The notes under the pieces: model-generated
The model's input: only the letters and a program-made list of their open reading frames with translations
What the model was told of the DNA's origin: nothing
Database searches by the model: none
Position numbers and translations under genes: made by a program
Shown here: piece by piece, positions 9,392-17,641 of the stretch
How positions within the stretch are numbered: the first letter of the stretch is position 1
Layout: the number at the start of each line of letters is the position of its first letter
Assembly (NCBI RefSeq): GCF_006542395.2
Contig: NZ_CP038231.1
Coordinates: 930,001-994,000 of the forward strand
Reading direction: 5' to 3'
DNA length: 64,000 nucleotides
DNA from: Formicincola oecophyllae
GTDB lineage: Bacteria; Pseudomonadota; Alphaproteobacteria; Acetobacterales; Acetobacteraceae

Positions 9392-11112
9392 AGGCTTCAA
9401 ACCATGCCCTTGAAGGGCAGGACTGTCTGCCTCCACCTGCCTTAGTTACCAAAAGCCATGTTATGAACCAGGCCTCCCCTTCCAGTTGGCCCCATAGGTT
9501 CCCCATGAAAGCTCCCTTGCCCCAAAGCGTCCCAAGCCGTTTTCAACGAGGGCTGCCCCCCTGGTTGTGGGGTGTGGTTCTGCTTTTGTGGGTGGTTGCT
9601 CTGCGCTGGGCGCTGCTGGGCAACCCCTTGGTCGACAATGACGACAATTTCTACCTCTACGCAGGCGGGCGCCTTTGGGCTGGGGACGTCATCTACGCTG
9701 ATGTCTGGGACAGGAAGCCTTGGGGGATGTTCGCCTTCTACGGCTTGTTTGACCAATTTGGCCCTTGGCGCTTTTGGGCTGCACATTGTGCCGCCGTTCT
9801 GGCTGTGTGGGGCACGGGCCTTGGGATTGTCCGCCTGGCCAGGACCATAGCACCTGCAACAGGCGCGTGGGTTGCCGCGTTCCTTTACGTAGCTTGCCTC
9901 AACCTGCGCCGCGGCTACGGGATTGAGACGCCGGTTTTCTACAACCTCCTGATGGTCTGGGCCGTTTGGATGGTCGCTGCCCTAGTGCTGGGGAGAGGCA
10001 AGGGGGATCTCAAGCCTTCCACGTTGCTGGGGCATGGAGCGTGCGCCATGGCCTTGGTGGGGCTGGCTATGCAGTTCAAGCCAACAACCGTGTTTGAGGG
10101 CTGTTACCTGGGATTAATCCTCCTGGCATTAGCTTGGCGCGCCAGGGTCCTTCCAGCCACTGCGCCGCTTTGGCGCAGGCTGCTGCTCAAGCTGCTGCCA
10201 TGGTGTGGCTGCGGCCTTCTGTGGGCTGGGCTGGCGTTCCTGCCCACTTTGGCTGTGGCGCTGGCTTATGCCGCAAGCGGCCATGGCCATGACTGGTGGT
10301 TCGCTAATGTCGACTCCCTCTTCTTGCGCCATGGCCAACCGGAGCTCCGCCAACAGCTCAAACTGACTTGTGCAGGAGGAGTCTTGGCTTTGGCGTGGCC
10401 TTTGGGTTGGTTGCTGGGTCTGCGCTTCAGGGGTGCTGAGAGGGGTCCCTGGCTGTTCATCAGTGGTTGGGCGCTGATAGCCCTGCTCGCCGTCATCATC
10501 GTGCCTGGCATACAAAGCTATTACGCTTTGCCGTTGATGGCGCCTTTCGCTGTTCTGTGGGCGCCGCTTTGGCGCGCCAAGGCTGGCAAAGCGCTTCTGC
10601 TGGTTGGGCTGGCCGTGACCACTCTCTGGGGGGAGTACACTGTGGGCACTTTGGCGCGCGACCGCACAATGGGGGATTGGCAGGCCATGCAGACGGCCCT
10701 CTCCAACCCAGCTGGCTGCGTGTTCCAGTATCTCAGCCAAGGCCTTGTACTGGAGGCAACACCACAGGCCGCGCGCTGCCATGTCACCAACCTGCCTTTC
10801 CCCAACCACCTTGCTGACGAGGAGGAGCAAGGCGCTCTCCCCCGTGACACCCTCCAGGAGCTCGCCCGTATCCTGGCCCTGCGCCCCCAATATCTGGTGG
10901 ACAAAAGCAAAGTGGGCAATGCGGACGCACGCCCCACCATGGGCGCTGCCGACAAGCTGTTCCTGGACACAGTCAAGCGCGACTATGTGCGCGTTTACGC
11001 CCATCCTCGCTCACGCTCTCATGCGCACCTCAGCGCCACAGACCTTTACGACCTCATCATCTGGCGCTTGCGCCCAGGGCTGAAGCCACTTATCAACCCA
11101 CCCTCCCCCTAA
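9388..11112 (+). CDS. GT-C-type membrane glycosyltransferase-like protein, paralogue D (second tandem copy)
   Basis: The 574-residue protein is the tandem duplicate of the preceding gene. The membrane core, the VDNDDNFYLYAGG and VWDRKPWGMFAFYG motifs and the C-terminal CHVTNLPFPNHLADEEEQ region are the same. It differs in patches such as HGQPELRQQLKLTCAGG versus HKVLDSHHDVKLAVIAA, and VDKSKVGNADARP versus VASSELGDSHERP. Its start codon overlaps the stop of the first copy (ATGA). The N-terminal 50 residues are unrelated to those of the first copy. An internal ATG at 9505 is another possible start. It probably acts on the same or a related polyprenyl-linked sugar; the specific role is unknown. 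Confidence 0.65.
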   Translation: MKASNHALEGQDCLPPPALVTKSHVMNQASPSSWPHRFPMKAPLPQSVPSRFQRGLPPWLWGVVLLLWVVALRWALLGNPLVDNDDNFYLYAGGRLWAGDVIYADVWDRKPWGMFAFYGLFDQFGPWRFWAAHCAAVLAVWGTGLGIVRLARTIAPATGAWVAAFLYVACLNLRRGYGIETPVFYNLLMVWAVWMVAALVLGRGKGDLKPSTLLGHGACAMALVGLAMQFKPTTVFEGCYLGLILLALAWRARVLPATAPLWRRLLLKLLPWCGCGLLWAGLAFLPTLAVALAYAASGHGHDWWFANVDSLFLRHGQPELRQQLKLTCAGGVLALAWPLGWLLGLRFRGAERGPWLFISGWALIALLAVIIVPGIQSYYALPLMAPFAVLWAPLWRAKAGKALLLVGLAVTTLWGEYTVGTLARDRTMGDWQAMQTALSNPAGCVFQYLSQGLVLEATPQAARCHVTNLPFPNHLADEEEQGALPRDTLQELARILALRPQYLVDKSKVGNADARPTMGAADKLFLDTVKRDYVRVYAHPRSRSHAHLSATDLYDLIIWRLRPGLKPLINPPSP

Positions 11113-11127
11113 GCAACCAGAGGGATT

Positions 11128-12462
11128 TCAGCTTTTGCGCCGTTCATGGGGCAGGATGATGTTACGCCGGTTCCAGAATACCATCAGCGCCAGCGCCACC
11201 ATCAACAAGGCCGTCAAGGCACGGCCCAAGGTGTAAGCGAGGCCAATGCCAAAGGTCCCCCAAAACTGACTAAGGCCATAAAGCAGCGCCAGATAGCTCA
11301 CCACGCCGCTTGCCTCAATCATCATCAAGGCCTTCTCGCGGCCAGAGGTGTAGAGGATCCCGTCCAGCGGCCCTGGCAGGGAACAGAAGAAAATGGCAGG
11401 CGCCATCCACACCAGCAATTGGGCGCTCAAACCGTAATGGTGACCAAAAAGCCTAATCAGCCATGGCCCAAAACCATACACCACTCCCATGCCAACCAGC
11501 GCCAGCAAACCTGAAAGCAGGCAGAAGCGCATAGTGAACTTCCAAGGCCGCAAGGTGCGCGGGTCCAGCTTGACGATCTCTGGGTAATAATTCTTCTCCA
11601 GCAGCTTGGCTGGGCTGGCCACGGCGTCCGTCACCTTCAAGGCCAAAGCGTAGTCGCCAGCCAGAACATTGCCAAACATGCTGCCAACCAAAAGGTTGCT
11701 CAATGGCTTCCAGGAGGAGAACAGAAGCACATTGAGGCTGGCCATCCAAGCGAAGCTCCAGATGTTGGCTGGCATATGGGCGTATTTCCAAGGCCAGGTA
11801 AAGCTGAAAGCCTCCTGCATGTTGAAGCTTTTGAGTACACGCCACCCTTGCCAAGCGCAGTAAAGCTGCCCCAGAAGGCGCCCTGCGTACCAAGCCAGCA
11901 CAAAGGTGACGATGTTGCCATCCAGGCACCAGGCGATAAAAGCAGTGGCCAGGCGCAGAAGGGCGCAAATAGCGTTTTGGCGCGCCATGATGCCCACACG
12001 GTCAAACAGGCGCAGAATGCCCACATTGCTTGACCCGCACAATCCTGGCAGCAATGTGCAGCACAGCATGACAAGGGAGCGGTGTTCAGGCCGCACCCCC
12101 AGAAGATTGCCAAACAGCATGACCACTGCCATGGCCACCACCATGGTGGCCAGGCCTGAGACCAGGTCAAGGCCAATGGCGAAGCGTATGGTGTCCACAA
12201 CGCTGCGGCGGTCGCCGTTCTTCCAAGGTATGGCAGCGTAGTGCAGGATAATCTGCCAGCCCTGGAAACGTCCCAGGGCCCTGAACACCTCAATGTAAGA
12301 GGTTATCAGGATTAAAACGCCAAATGCCCCTGAAGACAGGCCGTGGGTTTCGCACAGCAGCATGCCCCAGCCAGCCACGCCCGCTATAAGCTTCCCTGAA
12401 GCCAGGAAAGCCGTGTTGCGAAAAATGACCTTGAATAGGCTGTCTGACAAAAGTCCCTTCAT
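11128..12462 (-). CDS. Wzx/MATE-like polysaccharide flippase (O-antigen or teichoic-acid exporter family)
   Basis: The 444-residue protein is hydrophobic throughout with about twelve predicted membrane segments and starts FRNTAFLASGKLIAGVAGWGML, typical of the polysaccharide-transporter branch of the MOP superfamily. These proteins flip undecaprenyl-linked glycans from the cytoplasmic to the periplasmic face. Charged residues sit in loops such as SSWKPLSNLLVGSMFGN, consistent with the family. It is the last gene of a leftward run, overlapping the upstream phosphatase gene by four bases, and it faces the GT-C cluster convergently. The neighbourhood supports a role in exporting the glycan built by the 1-11 kb locus. 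The exact substrate is inferred only from position. Confidence 0.7.
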   Translation of the reverse strand: MKGLLSDSLFKVIFRNTAFLASGKLIAGVAGWGMLLCETHGLSSGAFGVLILITSYIEVFRALGRFQGWQIILHYAAIPWKNGDRRSVVDTIRFAIGLDLVSGLATMVVAMAVVMLFGNLLGVRPEHRSLVMLCCTLLPGLCGSSNVGILRLFDRVGIMARQNAICALLRLATAFIAWCLDGNIVTFVLAWYAGRLLGQLYCAWQGWRVLKSFNMQEAFSFTWPWKYAHMPANIWSFAWMASLNVLLFSSWKPLSNLLVGSMFGNVLAGDYALALKVTDAVASPAKLLEKNYYPEIVKLDPRTLRPWKFTMRFCLLSGLLALVGMGVVYGFGPWLIRLFGHHYGLSAQLLVWMAPAIFFCSLPGPLDGILYTSGREKALMMIEASGVVSYLALLYGLSQFWGTFGIGLAYTLGRALTALLMVALALMVFWNRRNIILPHERRKS

Positions 12463-13229
12463 TCAGCAGCTGGCCCCTGGGCTGCCACGGTTTCAGCCTG
12501 CATGGCCAGGTTGGCCCATTGGGGGACTTCAAAAGCGGGCATGATGTTCACCCCCACCACACGCCATTGCCCCCCAATGCGTTCCACAATGGAGATGGAG
12601 AGGTTTTGGATGGTGAAGCGCAACGCTGGCTCAGTGCCAATTCCAAGCGCAAAGGCCAGCGCCATGCGAATGGCCCCGCCATGGCTGACAACCACCATGT
12701 CACGCCCTGGGTGGGCATCAGCCAGTTCTGACAACGCCAGCCCCACCCTCTGTTCCACGTCTGCCATACTTTCGCCACCTGGTGGACGTTCCAGAGGTCC
12801 CAAACCCCAAAAAGGGTGGGTGCTGCGGCCCTTGATGGCCTCAGCGAAGTCTTCATGGGGCAGACCGTTCCACGCCCCGATGGATTGCTCAATCACGCCT
12901 GGCACGAGAGCAGGTTCCTTGTCCGCCTCCGCGCCAGGACGGTGTTTCATGATGGCCCTGGCCGTCAAATGGGCCCGTTGAAGGGGGGAAGAAAACCAGA
13001 GGGCGCCTTCTGGCACGCGTTGCGCCAAATCCCTGAACGCGGGTTCATGGTCACGCAAGCTGTCCTGGCACAACGGCACATCCAAACTGCCATACATGGT
13101 TTGGCGCGCTTGCGCCGTCACCACACCATGACGCACAAGCCAAAAACGCGTGACACCTGAAGGCAAGCCAGGCCCATCCAGAAAACTGGCCTGGGGGTCG
13201 TGTTCAACTGGGCTGGGGGTTTGAATCAT
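12459..13229 (-). CDS. Histidine phosphatase family protein (phosphoglycerate mutase-like)
   Basis: With the ATG at 13229 the protein has 256 residues. It has the RHG motif at about 33-35 (FWLVRHGVVTAQ), a second catalytic-pocket motif SSPLQRAHLTA, EQSIGAWNG with the acid residue, and VVSHGGAIRMAL with the second catalytic His. These are all the hallmarks of the branch-1 histidine phosphatases (alpha-ribazole phosphatase, GpmB and broad-specificity enzymes). An open frame continues upstream to 13409, but that extension would overlap znuB and looks non-coding; a GAAGG stands 11 bases before ATG 13229. It overlaps the flippase by four bases. Substrate is unknown: sugar phosphates or cobalamin precursors are both possible. 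Confidence 0.75.
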   Translation of the reverse strand: MIQTPSPVEHDPQASFLDGPGLPSGVTRFWLVRHGVVTAQARQTMYGSLDVPLCQDSLRDHEPAFRDLAQRVPEGALWFSSPLQRAHLTARAIMKHRPGAEADKEPALVPGVIEQSIGAWNGLPHEDFAEAIKGRSTHPFWGLGPLERPPGGESMADVEQRVGLALSELADAHPGRDMVVVSHGGAIRMALAFALGIGTEPALRFTIQNLSISIVERIGGQWRVVGVNIMPAFEVPQWANLAMQAETVAAQGPAAE

Positions 13230-13380
13230 GCGGCCATGGCCTTCACAGTCGGAGAAGTGCCCAGGTGGCGCGCGGCCCTGGCCCCAGGCGGGTTCTGACA
13301 TAAACCATGCCTCCTGCCAGCGCCAATTCCAGCCACCCATTTCAAGGGCGCCTTCGAGCGCCAGCAGGGGCAAACAACAT

Positions 13381-14232
13381 TCATGGCGCTTCACCGCGCA
13401 CCGCCACACCGCGCTTATGGCTGGTCAACCGCATGAAGAGGCACGACCCGGCGTAAAGCCCCACAGCCCCCAGCGCAATCCAAAAAGCCACTGGCGCATC
13501 ATCTTGCCAAGACAAGGCCAAGCCACCCCAGGAAAGCAGCAACGCGCTCATAGTGGCAAACAGCACGCCAGGCACAGGGGCCAACTGCAAGCGTAGCGCT
13601 GCTGCAGCGGGCCCTATCATGAGACTGAATGAAAGCAAAGCCCCTGCCACCACGGAGGAGGCAGCGGCCGTCAAACTGGCTGCAAGCATGAACAGCAAAC
13701 CCACCAACCGCATCGGCACCCCACGGGCAGCTGCCTGAACAGGGCTGATGGAGGCGAACAGCAGCGGGCGCCACAGGAAGCCCATCAAGGCGAAGCTGGC
13801 TACCAGCACCCCTGCTAGAAGTTCCAAACTGCCCAGAGTCAGCCCAAGAACATCGCCAAAAAGCAAGTTGGTGGCTTGGGAGGCCATGCCATTGGCCCTG
13901 TGCAGGCACCAAAGGCCAATGCCCAGTGACGCCGTCAGCACTAGCCCCGTCATGGCGTCACGCCTGATGGGAGCAAAAGGGTTGTGCGGTTCAGGGCTTT
14001 CACAAGCCATGGCCAAACCGGCCAGCACAGTGGCGCTGACCATGCCCAGCAAAGGGGCGCACCCCAACCAGACGGCGGCCCCTGCCCCAGCGAACCCTGC
14101 ATGGGGCAGAGCATGGGCGGCAAAGGCCTGCCGCCTGAGCAACAGAAACCATCCAACAGGACCTGCCATCAACGCCACCAGGGTTGTGCCTGCAAAAGCC
14201 AAACGCATGAAGTCGTAATCAAACATGCCCAT
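13381..14232 (-). CDS. znuB: Zinc/manganese ABC transporter, membrane permease
   Basis: The 283-residue protein has eight to nine membrane segments and belongs to the ABC-3 permease family (ZnuB/MntB/TroC). It begins with a segment reading FDYDFMRLAFAGTTLVALMAG and has the family-like GPVGWFLLLRRQAFAAHALPHAG, which resembles the G-x-F-x3-R-x4-G-x4-H coupling region. It lies three bases downstream of the ATPase gene and shares an operon with the binding protein. It forms the channel for metal import through the inner membrane. Zinc is preferred over manganese because of a Zur-like operator upstream of the binding-protein gene, but manganese cannot be excluded. Confidence 0.85.
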   Translation of the reverse strand: MGMFDYDFMRLAFAGTTLVALMAGPVGWFLLLRRQAFAAHALPHAGFAGAGAAVWLGCAPLLGMVSATVLAGLAMACESPEPHNPFAPIRRDAMTGLVLTASLGIGLWCLHRANGMASQATNLLFGDVLGLTLGSLELLAGVLVASFALMGFLWRPLLFASISPVQAAARGVPMRLVGLLFMLAASLTAAASSVVAGALLSFSLMIGPAAAALRLQLAPVPGVLFATMSALLLSWGGLALSWQDDAPVAFWIALGAVGLYAGSCLFMRLTSHKRGVAVRGEAP

Positions 14233-14235
14233 GGC

Positions 14236-14961
14236 TTATCCCCCCTCACCAAGCGGTTCTGAGCTCAAGCGCCCTCCGCACAGCCATGCCTCGCGCGTGT
14301 CAGGGCCAAGGGAGCTGGCCTGCAGGGATTCATGGGCGGTCATCACCAAAGCGAAGCCCAGCTTTTCACGCAGGCGCTTGAGAAGGCTCAGGATTTCATG
14401 GCGCGCCTGGGGGTCAAGGGCCGCCAGGGGCTCGTCCAGCAGCAGCAGGCGGGGGGCGCCACTCAAAGCTGATGCCAAAGCCACGCGCTGCATCTCCCCT
14501 CCTGATAAATAACCTGTGGCCACCCCTGCCATGCTTTGCGCCCCTGTGAGGCCAAGCAACGCTAAGGCTGCACGTTTGCGCCGCCCCGGCCACGCCAAGC
14601 CCCAGAATTGCCCCCCAATGGTGGCTGCCACATGTGAAAGCGCTGGCAGCATGGGCGCTCCCGCCTCCGCTTTCTGTACCATGTAACCAACATGGCCCCG
14701 TGCCTGGTCAGGCGTACGCCCCAAAACCCTGACACTGCCCTGCGCCGGCTGCAGAAGCCCCACCAAGGCCTTCATCAAGGTTGATTTCCCAGCCCCATTA
14801 GGCCCACGCAACAAAAGGGCCCCATGGGCGCTCAGGCTGTAGCTGACATTGTCCAGAACAGTTTTGCGCCCCACGCGCAACGTCACATCCTGCAGTTGAA
14901 AAGCAGGTGGGCAGGCGCTTTGGTCAGCCAGAACCACCCCTGGAGAGGGCTTCACCACCAT
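14236..14961 (-). CDS. znuC: Zinc/manganese ABC transporter, ATP-binding subunit
   Basis: The 241-residue protein is a single nucleotide-binding domain: Walker A GPNGAGKST at residues 53-61, signature LSGGEMQ at 152-158, Walker B RLLLLDEP at 171-178, and the switch His in VMTAHE. It couples ATP hydrolysis to metal import by the adjacent permease. It sits between the binding-protein gene (17 bases upstream) and the permease gene (3 bases downstream), the standard znuA-znuC-znuB order. The N-terminal ~20 residues precede the domain and might be trimmed if a later start is used. Assignment to the metal-importer subgroup rests on the neighbours. Confidence 0.85.
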   Translation of the reverse strand: MVVKPSPGVVLADQSACPPAFQLQDVTLRVGRKTVLDNVSYSLSAHGALLLRGPNGAGKSTLMKALVGLLQPAQGSVRVLGRTPDQARGHVGYMVQKAEAGAPMLPALSHVAATIGGQFWGLAWPGRRKRAALALLGLTGAQSMAGVATGYLSGGEMQRVALASALSGAPRLLLLDEPLAALDPQARHEILSLLKRLREKLGFALVMTAHESLQASSLGPDTREAWLCGGRLSSEPLGEGG

Positions 14962-14977
14962 GGTTTAAGGCACCTTT

Positions 14978-16024
14978 TCAATGGTGGCCCATCCCTGTGT
15001 CTGTGTCTGGAATCTGCAGGTCAAGGCTCCGGAGCTCAGCTGAATCACGCAAAGCCTGGTCCAGCGAAGCCGTCGTCACCTCAAGCCATTCCCCCCAACC
15101 CACGCCAGCAGGCGGGTTTTCCCCAATGACCACCAAAGGGATGGCCATGGCGCGGGCCCGTGCTGCCACAGCGACAGTCTGGGCGGAACTATCTGCGGGG
15201 TTGTTGACCAGCAACCTGATGCGGCGGTGGTTGATGGCGTTCATCAAGGCTGCTGTTTCACGTGGCGTCACCCCGCTACCTGTCATGATGCCCATGGCCC
15301 ATGGCCGGTCAACAGTCACCAGGCCTGCGCCATCAAGAAGGCGCTGGGCGACAGGTTCGATTTCAGCCACAGGCGCGCCACGGAAACGCTTGCGCAGTTT
15401 CTCTACGCCTTCCTTGGCTTCATCAACCTGGTGAAGGAAATCATCCAGCTGGCCTGCAATCTGTTGGCGGCGTGCTGGCAGCTGCGCCTCCAGCCAACCA
15501 GCAAAGGCCTTGGCCACCCTGGCTACCGTTTCAGGGTCGAAGAACAGATGGGGATCCTGGCCACGGCGCCACCCCCCCAGCGTGGCTGCGACAAATACCC
15601 CCTGGCCGTGATGCGTCATGGGCAAGGCCCAATCATCCATGCCCGCGCCATTGAGGAGGACAGTGTCAGCCTGGGCTATCTCACGTGCCTGCATGGGGCT
15701 TGCACGGAAATCATGGGGGTCGATGCCGGGCGTTTGAATCAAGGCCGTACTGGCCACCATCTCCCCCCCGACCGCCTGGGCCACCGTGCACCAGACACGC
15801 TCCACACAAGCGATGTTGCGTGTGGCATATTGGGGGCTTGGTGGTGTGGCCTGGGCTGGAATAACTTCAGCCTGGGCTGGACCTCCCACGCCCAACACCA
15901 CCACGCCAAGCCCAAACCCCATGACGTTGGCAACAGCTTTCCTTAAAAAAGCCAGGGTTTTTCCACCCCTCGCCTTGTCATGAGGGGAAGCGGCCCTGGG
16001 CAAAATCTGTGCAGTCAACGTCAC
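14978..16024 (-). CDS. znuA: Zinc/manganese ABC transporter, periplasmic substrate-binding protein
   Basis: The 348-residue protein has a long N-terminus ending in a hydrophobic segment and GGPAQAE, consistent with a signal peptide cut near residue 53. The mature part shows the cluster A-I layout: VGGEMVASTALIQTPGIDPHDFRASP supplies the first metal-binding His, QDPHLFFDPETVARVAKAF the second, and a later NHRRIRLLVNN stretch marks the third site. It lacks the His-rich charged loop seen in many ZnuA proteins. Binding of Zn(II) or Mn(II) in the periplasm delivers the metal to the permease. It is first of the three transporter genes, 135 bases downstream of the lipid kinase gene, with a Zur-like palindrome in that gap. 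Confidence 0.85.
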   Translation of the reverse strand: MTLTAQILPRAASPHDKARGGKTLAFLRKAVANVMGFGLGVVVLGVGGPAQAEVIPAQATPPSPQYATRNIACVERVWCTVAQAVGGEMVASTALIQTPGIDPHDFRASPMQAREIAQADTVLLNGAGMDDWALPMTHHGQGVFVAATLGGWRRGQDPHLFFDPETVARVAKAFAGWLEAQLPARRQQIAGQLDDFLHQVDEAKEGVEKLRKRFRGAPVAEIEPVAQRLLDGAGLVTVDRPWAMGIMTGSGVTPRETAALMNAINHRRIRLLVNNPADSSAQTVAVAARARAMAIPLVVIGENPPAGVGWGEWLEVTTASLDQALRDSAELRSLDLQIPDTDTGMGHH

Positions 16025-16094
16025 GTCTGAAGCTCCCGCCGCTTAGGGCAATTCAAGGCCACGGGATGCTTGTTATCAATCCCAGTTGCGCCAC

Positions 16095-16107
16095 GTTATA
16101 ATATCAC
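16095..16107. promoter_or_regulatory. Candidate Zur operator upstream of znuA
   Basis: The 13 bases GTTATAATATCAC deviate at one position from the perfect palindrome GTTATAATATAAC, which resembles the core of known Zur boxes. The site lies about 71 bases upstream of the znuA start codon, in the 135-base gap after the lipid kinase gene. Seen directly: the palindrome and its place. Inferred: control by a zinc-responsive Fur-family repressor, whose gene is not in this window. Confidence 0.5.
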
Positions 16108-16159
16108 ACCATTGAGCAGCGCAAAATGCAGCGCTGCACTGTGCTGGCCTGACATGATT

Positions 16160-17239
16160 TCAAATCACGATGCGCAGATAATCATTTCGCTGCCCAGAAT
16201 CTTGTGCCTGGGCAATGCAGCTCCTAGGACCAGGGCTACAGCCCGTGATCTTGCAAGGGGCATGGCCGGCCCCATCACCATCTGCTTGTAAAGCTGTTTG
16301 AAAAGGCTTTGCTGACGGTAGCGGTGTCAGGGCGACCTCTGTGGCCGTGGTTAGAGAAACTGGCGTTTCAGGCCGCATCACCCATTGCGGAAAACGCCCC
16401 TGCACTAAGGCCAAGCCGGCGCTCAGGAACACATTCAAGCTTTGGCTGTGCAGCGTGATGACGCTGAAGCACGGGTGCGCCTTGGCGGCATGGTCAACAT
16501 GCCCTGTGGGCACCAAGGGCCATGGCCCCGCGTAAAGCTTCCCACGCGCCACAATCACAGCCACAGCTGAGAGCGTTTTGGCACCTGCTGTGCCTGGGTC
16601 AAGGGTAACGATCAACGGTGCTGCGCGGTGCGCCTTGCTAAAACGCCCTTTCAACCCACACCAGGCCAGGCGCAGACCTGTTTTCATGATTGCCCAGCCA
16701 TAAGCGCCACGCCCTACCCACTGTTTAAGCCAAGGATTGACACCCTGCACCACAGCGCCATCAAAACCCGCCCCTAGCATTTGCAAAAACAGTTGCGGGG
16801 GGCTGCCCACCCTATGCAACCACCCAGGATAGATCCGGCCCACGTTCCCCGAACGCAGGGCGCCAGCTACGCGCGCAGCACAAGCTTCCGCATGGCTGGG
16901 CAAGCCCCATTCACGCACGAGCAAATTGACTGTACCCATGGGGAATAAGGCCATGATAGGCCGCTGTACTGCTGAACAGGCCATGATGCCTGAAGCGACC
17001 TCAGCCATGGTGCCATCACCACCAGCAGCAATAATAACAGTCACATGCCGTTGGGCGGCTTCCAAAGCCAGCTGGGCCCCATGGCCTGGCTTTTCAGTCA
17101 AGCGCAACTGCACTGAAAGCCCTTGGCGCCGGCAAGCACTCAAGAGGCGCTCAAGCCGATAGCGGTTAAAATGCCCTGAGGCTGGATTGGCTATCACCAC
17201 ACATGAAGCAGACTTCACCACCAGACTGCCCTTATCCAT
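16160..17239 (-). CDS. Diacylglycerol kinase family lipid kinase (YegS/BmrU type)
   Basis: The 359-residue protein starts with CVVIANPASGHFNRYRLERL, matching the N-P-x-S-G motif, and has AAGGDGTMAEV with the GGDGT nucleotide-binding motif at residues 73-77. A later GAGFDGAVV segment and a C-terminal ALQADGD complete the bacterial DagK fold. Such enzymes phosphorylate diacylglycerol or other lipids, or make nucleotide-dependent lipid phosphates. The tail beyond QADGD (about 40 residues, rich in Cys and Pro) is not typical and might be disordered. The gene is leftward, between tRNA-Ala and znuA. The lipid substrate is not known. Confidence 0.75.
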   Translation of the reverse strand: MDKGSLVVKSASCVVIANPASGHFNRYRLERLLSACRRQGLSVQLRLTEKPGHGAQLALEAAQRHVTVIIAAGGDGTMAEVASGIMACSAVQRPIMALFPMGTVNLLVREWGLPSHAEACAARVAGALRSGNVGRIYPGWLHRVGSPPQLFLQMLGAGFDGAVVQGVNPWLKQWVGRGAYGWAIMKTGLRLAWCGLKGRFSKAHRAAPLIVTLDPGTAGAKTLSAVAVIVARGKLYAGPWPLVPTGHVDHAAKAHPCFSVITLHSQSLNVFLSAGLALVQGRFPQWVMRPETPVSLTTATEVALTPLPSAKPFQTALQADGDGAGHAPCKITGCSPGPRSCIAQAQDSGQRNDYLRIVI

Positions 17240-17290
17240 GGTTGCTGTTATCCAAGATCCACTGGGATTTCCAAAAGCCCAGTTTAAAAC

Positions 17291-17319
17291 AAAAAAACGG
17301 CAAAGCCTAAGCTTTGCCG
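17291..17319 (-). terminator. Rho-independent terminator of tRNA-Ala
   Basis: Read leftward, a perfect 9-bp stem (CGGCAAAGC paired with GCTTTGCCG, loop of four at 17307-17310) is followed by seven T residues (17297-17291). It stands 20 bases after the tRNA 3' end, as expected for its terminator. Confidence 0.85.
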
Positions 17320-17338
17320 CTTAAATATTCTATAAAAC

Positions 17339-17414
17339 TGGTGGAGCCAATCGGGATCGAACCGACGACCTCTTGAGTGCCACTCAAGCGCTCTACCAAC
17401 TGAGCTATGGCCCC
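17339..17414 (-). tRNA. tRNA-Ala (anticodon GGC)
   Basis: The complement folds into a full cloverleaf of 76 nucleotides. The acceptor stem is GGGGCCA/TGGCTCC with the G3:U70 wobble pair that is the alanine identity element. The D arm contains AGCTCAGTTGGTAGAGC, the anticodon stem is CTTGA/TCAAG with loop GTGGCAC giving anticodon GGC, and the T arm contains GGTTCGATCC. Discriminator A and an encoded CCA end are present. Confidence 0.97.
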
Positions 17415-17641
17415 ACCGACACCCTGCGAACTTTGCTAGCCCGCGAGGTGTGAGCAATCCTATAGAATGCTTTTCAGGCCCTGCCAAGGGGGAAAAAGCG
17501 TTTTGTTCAAATTTGACCGCAACTTCCAAGCAACCTGCTGCCACTAAAATAAGGTCAGGCCCTACCCCAAAGTGAAAGAACCCCCATTAAAGCAGGCAAA
17601 CCTGACACAGAGCCCGCATTTTAACCCCTCACGGCAATTCC

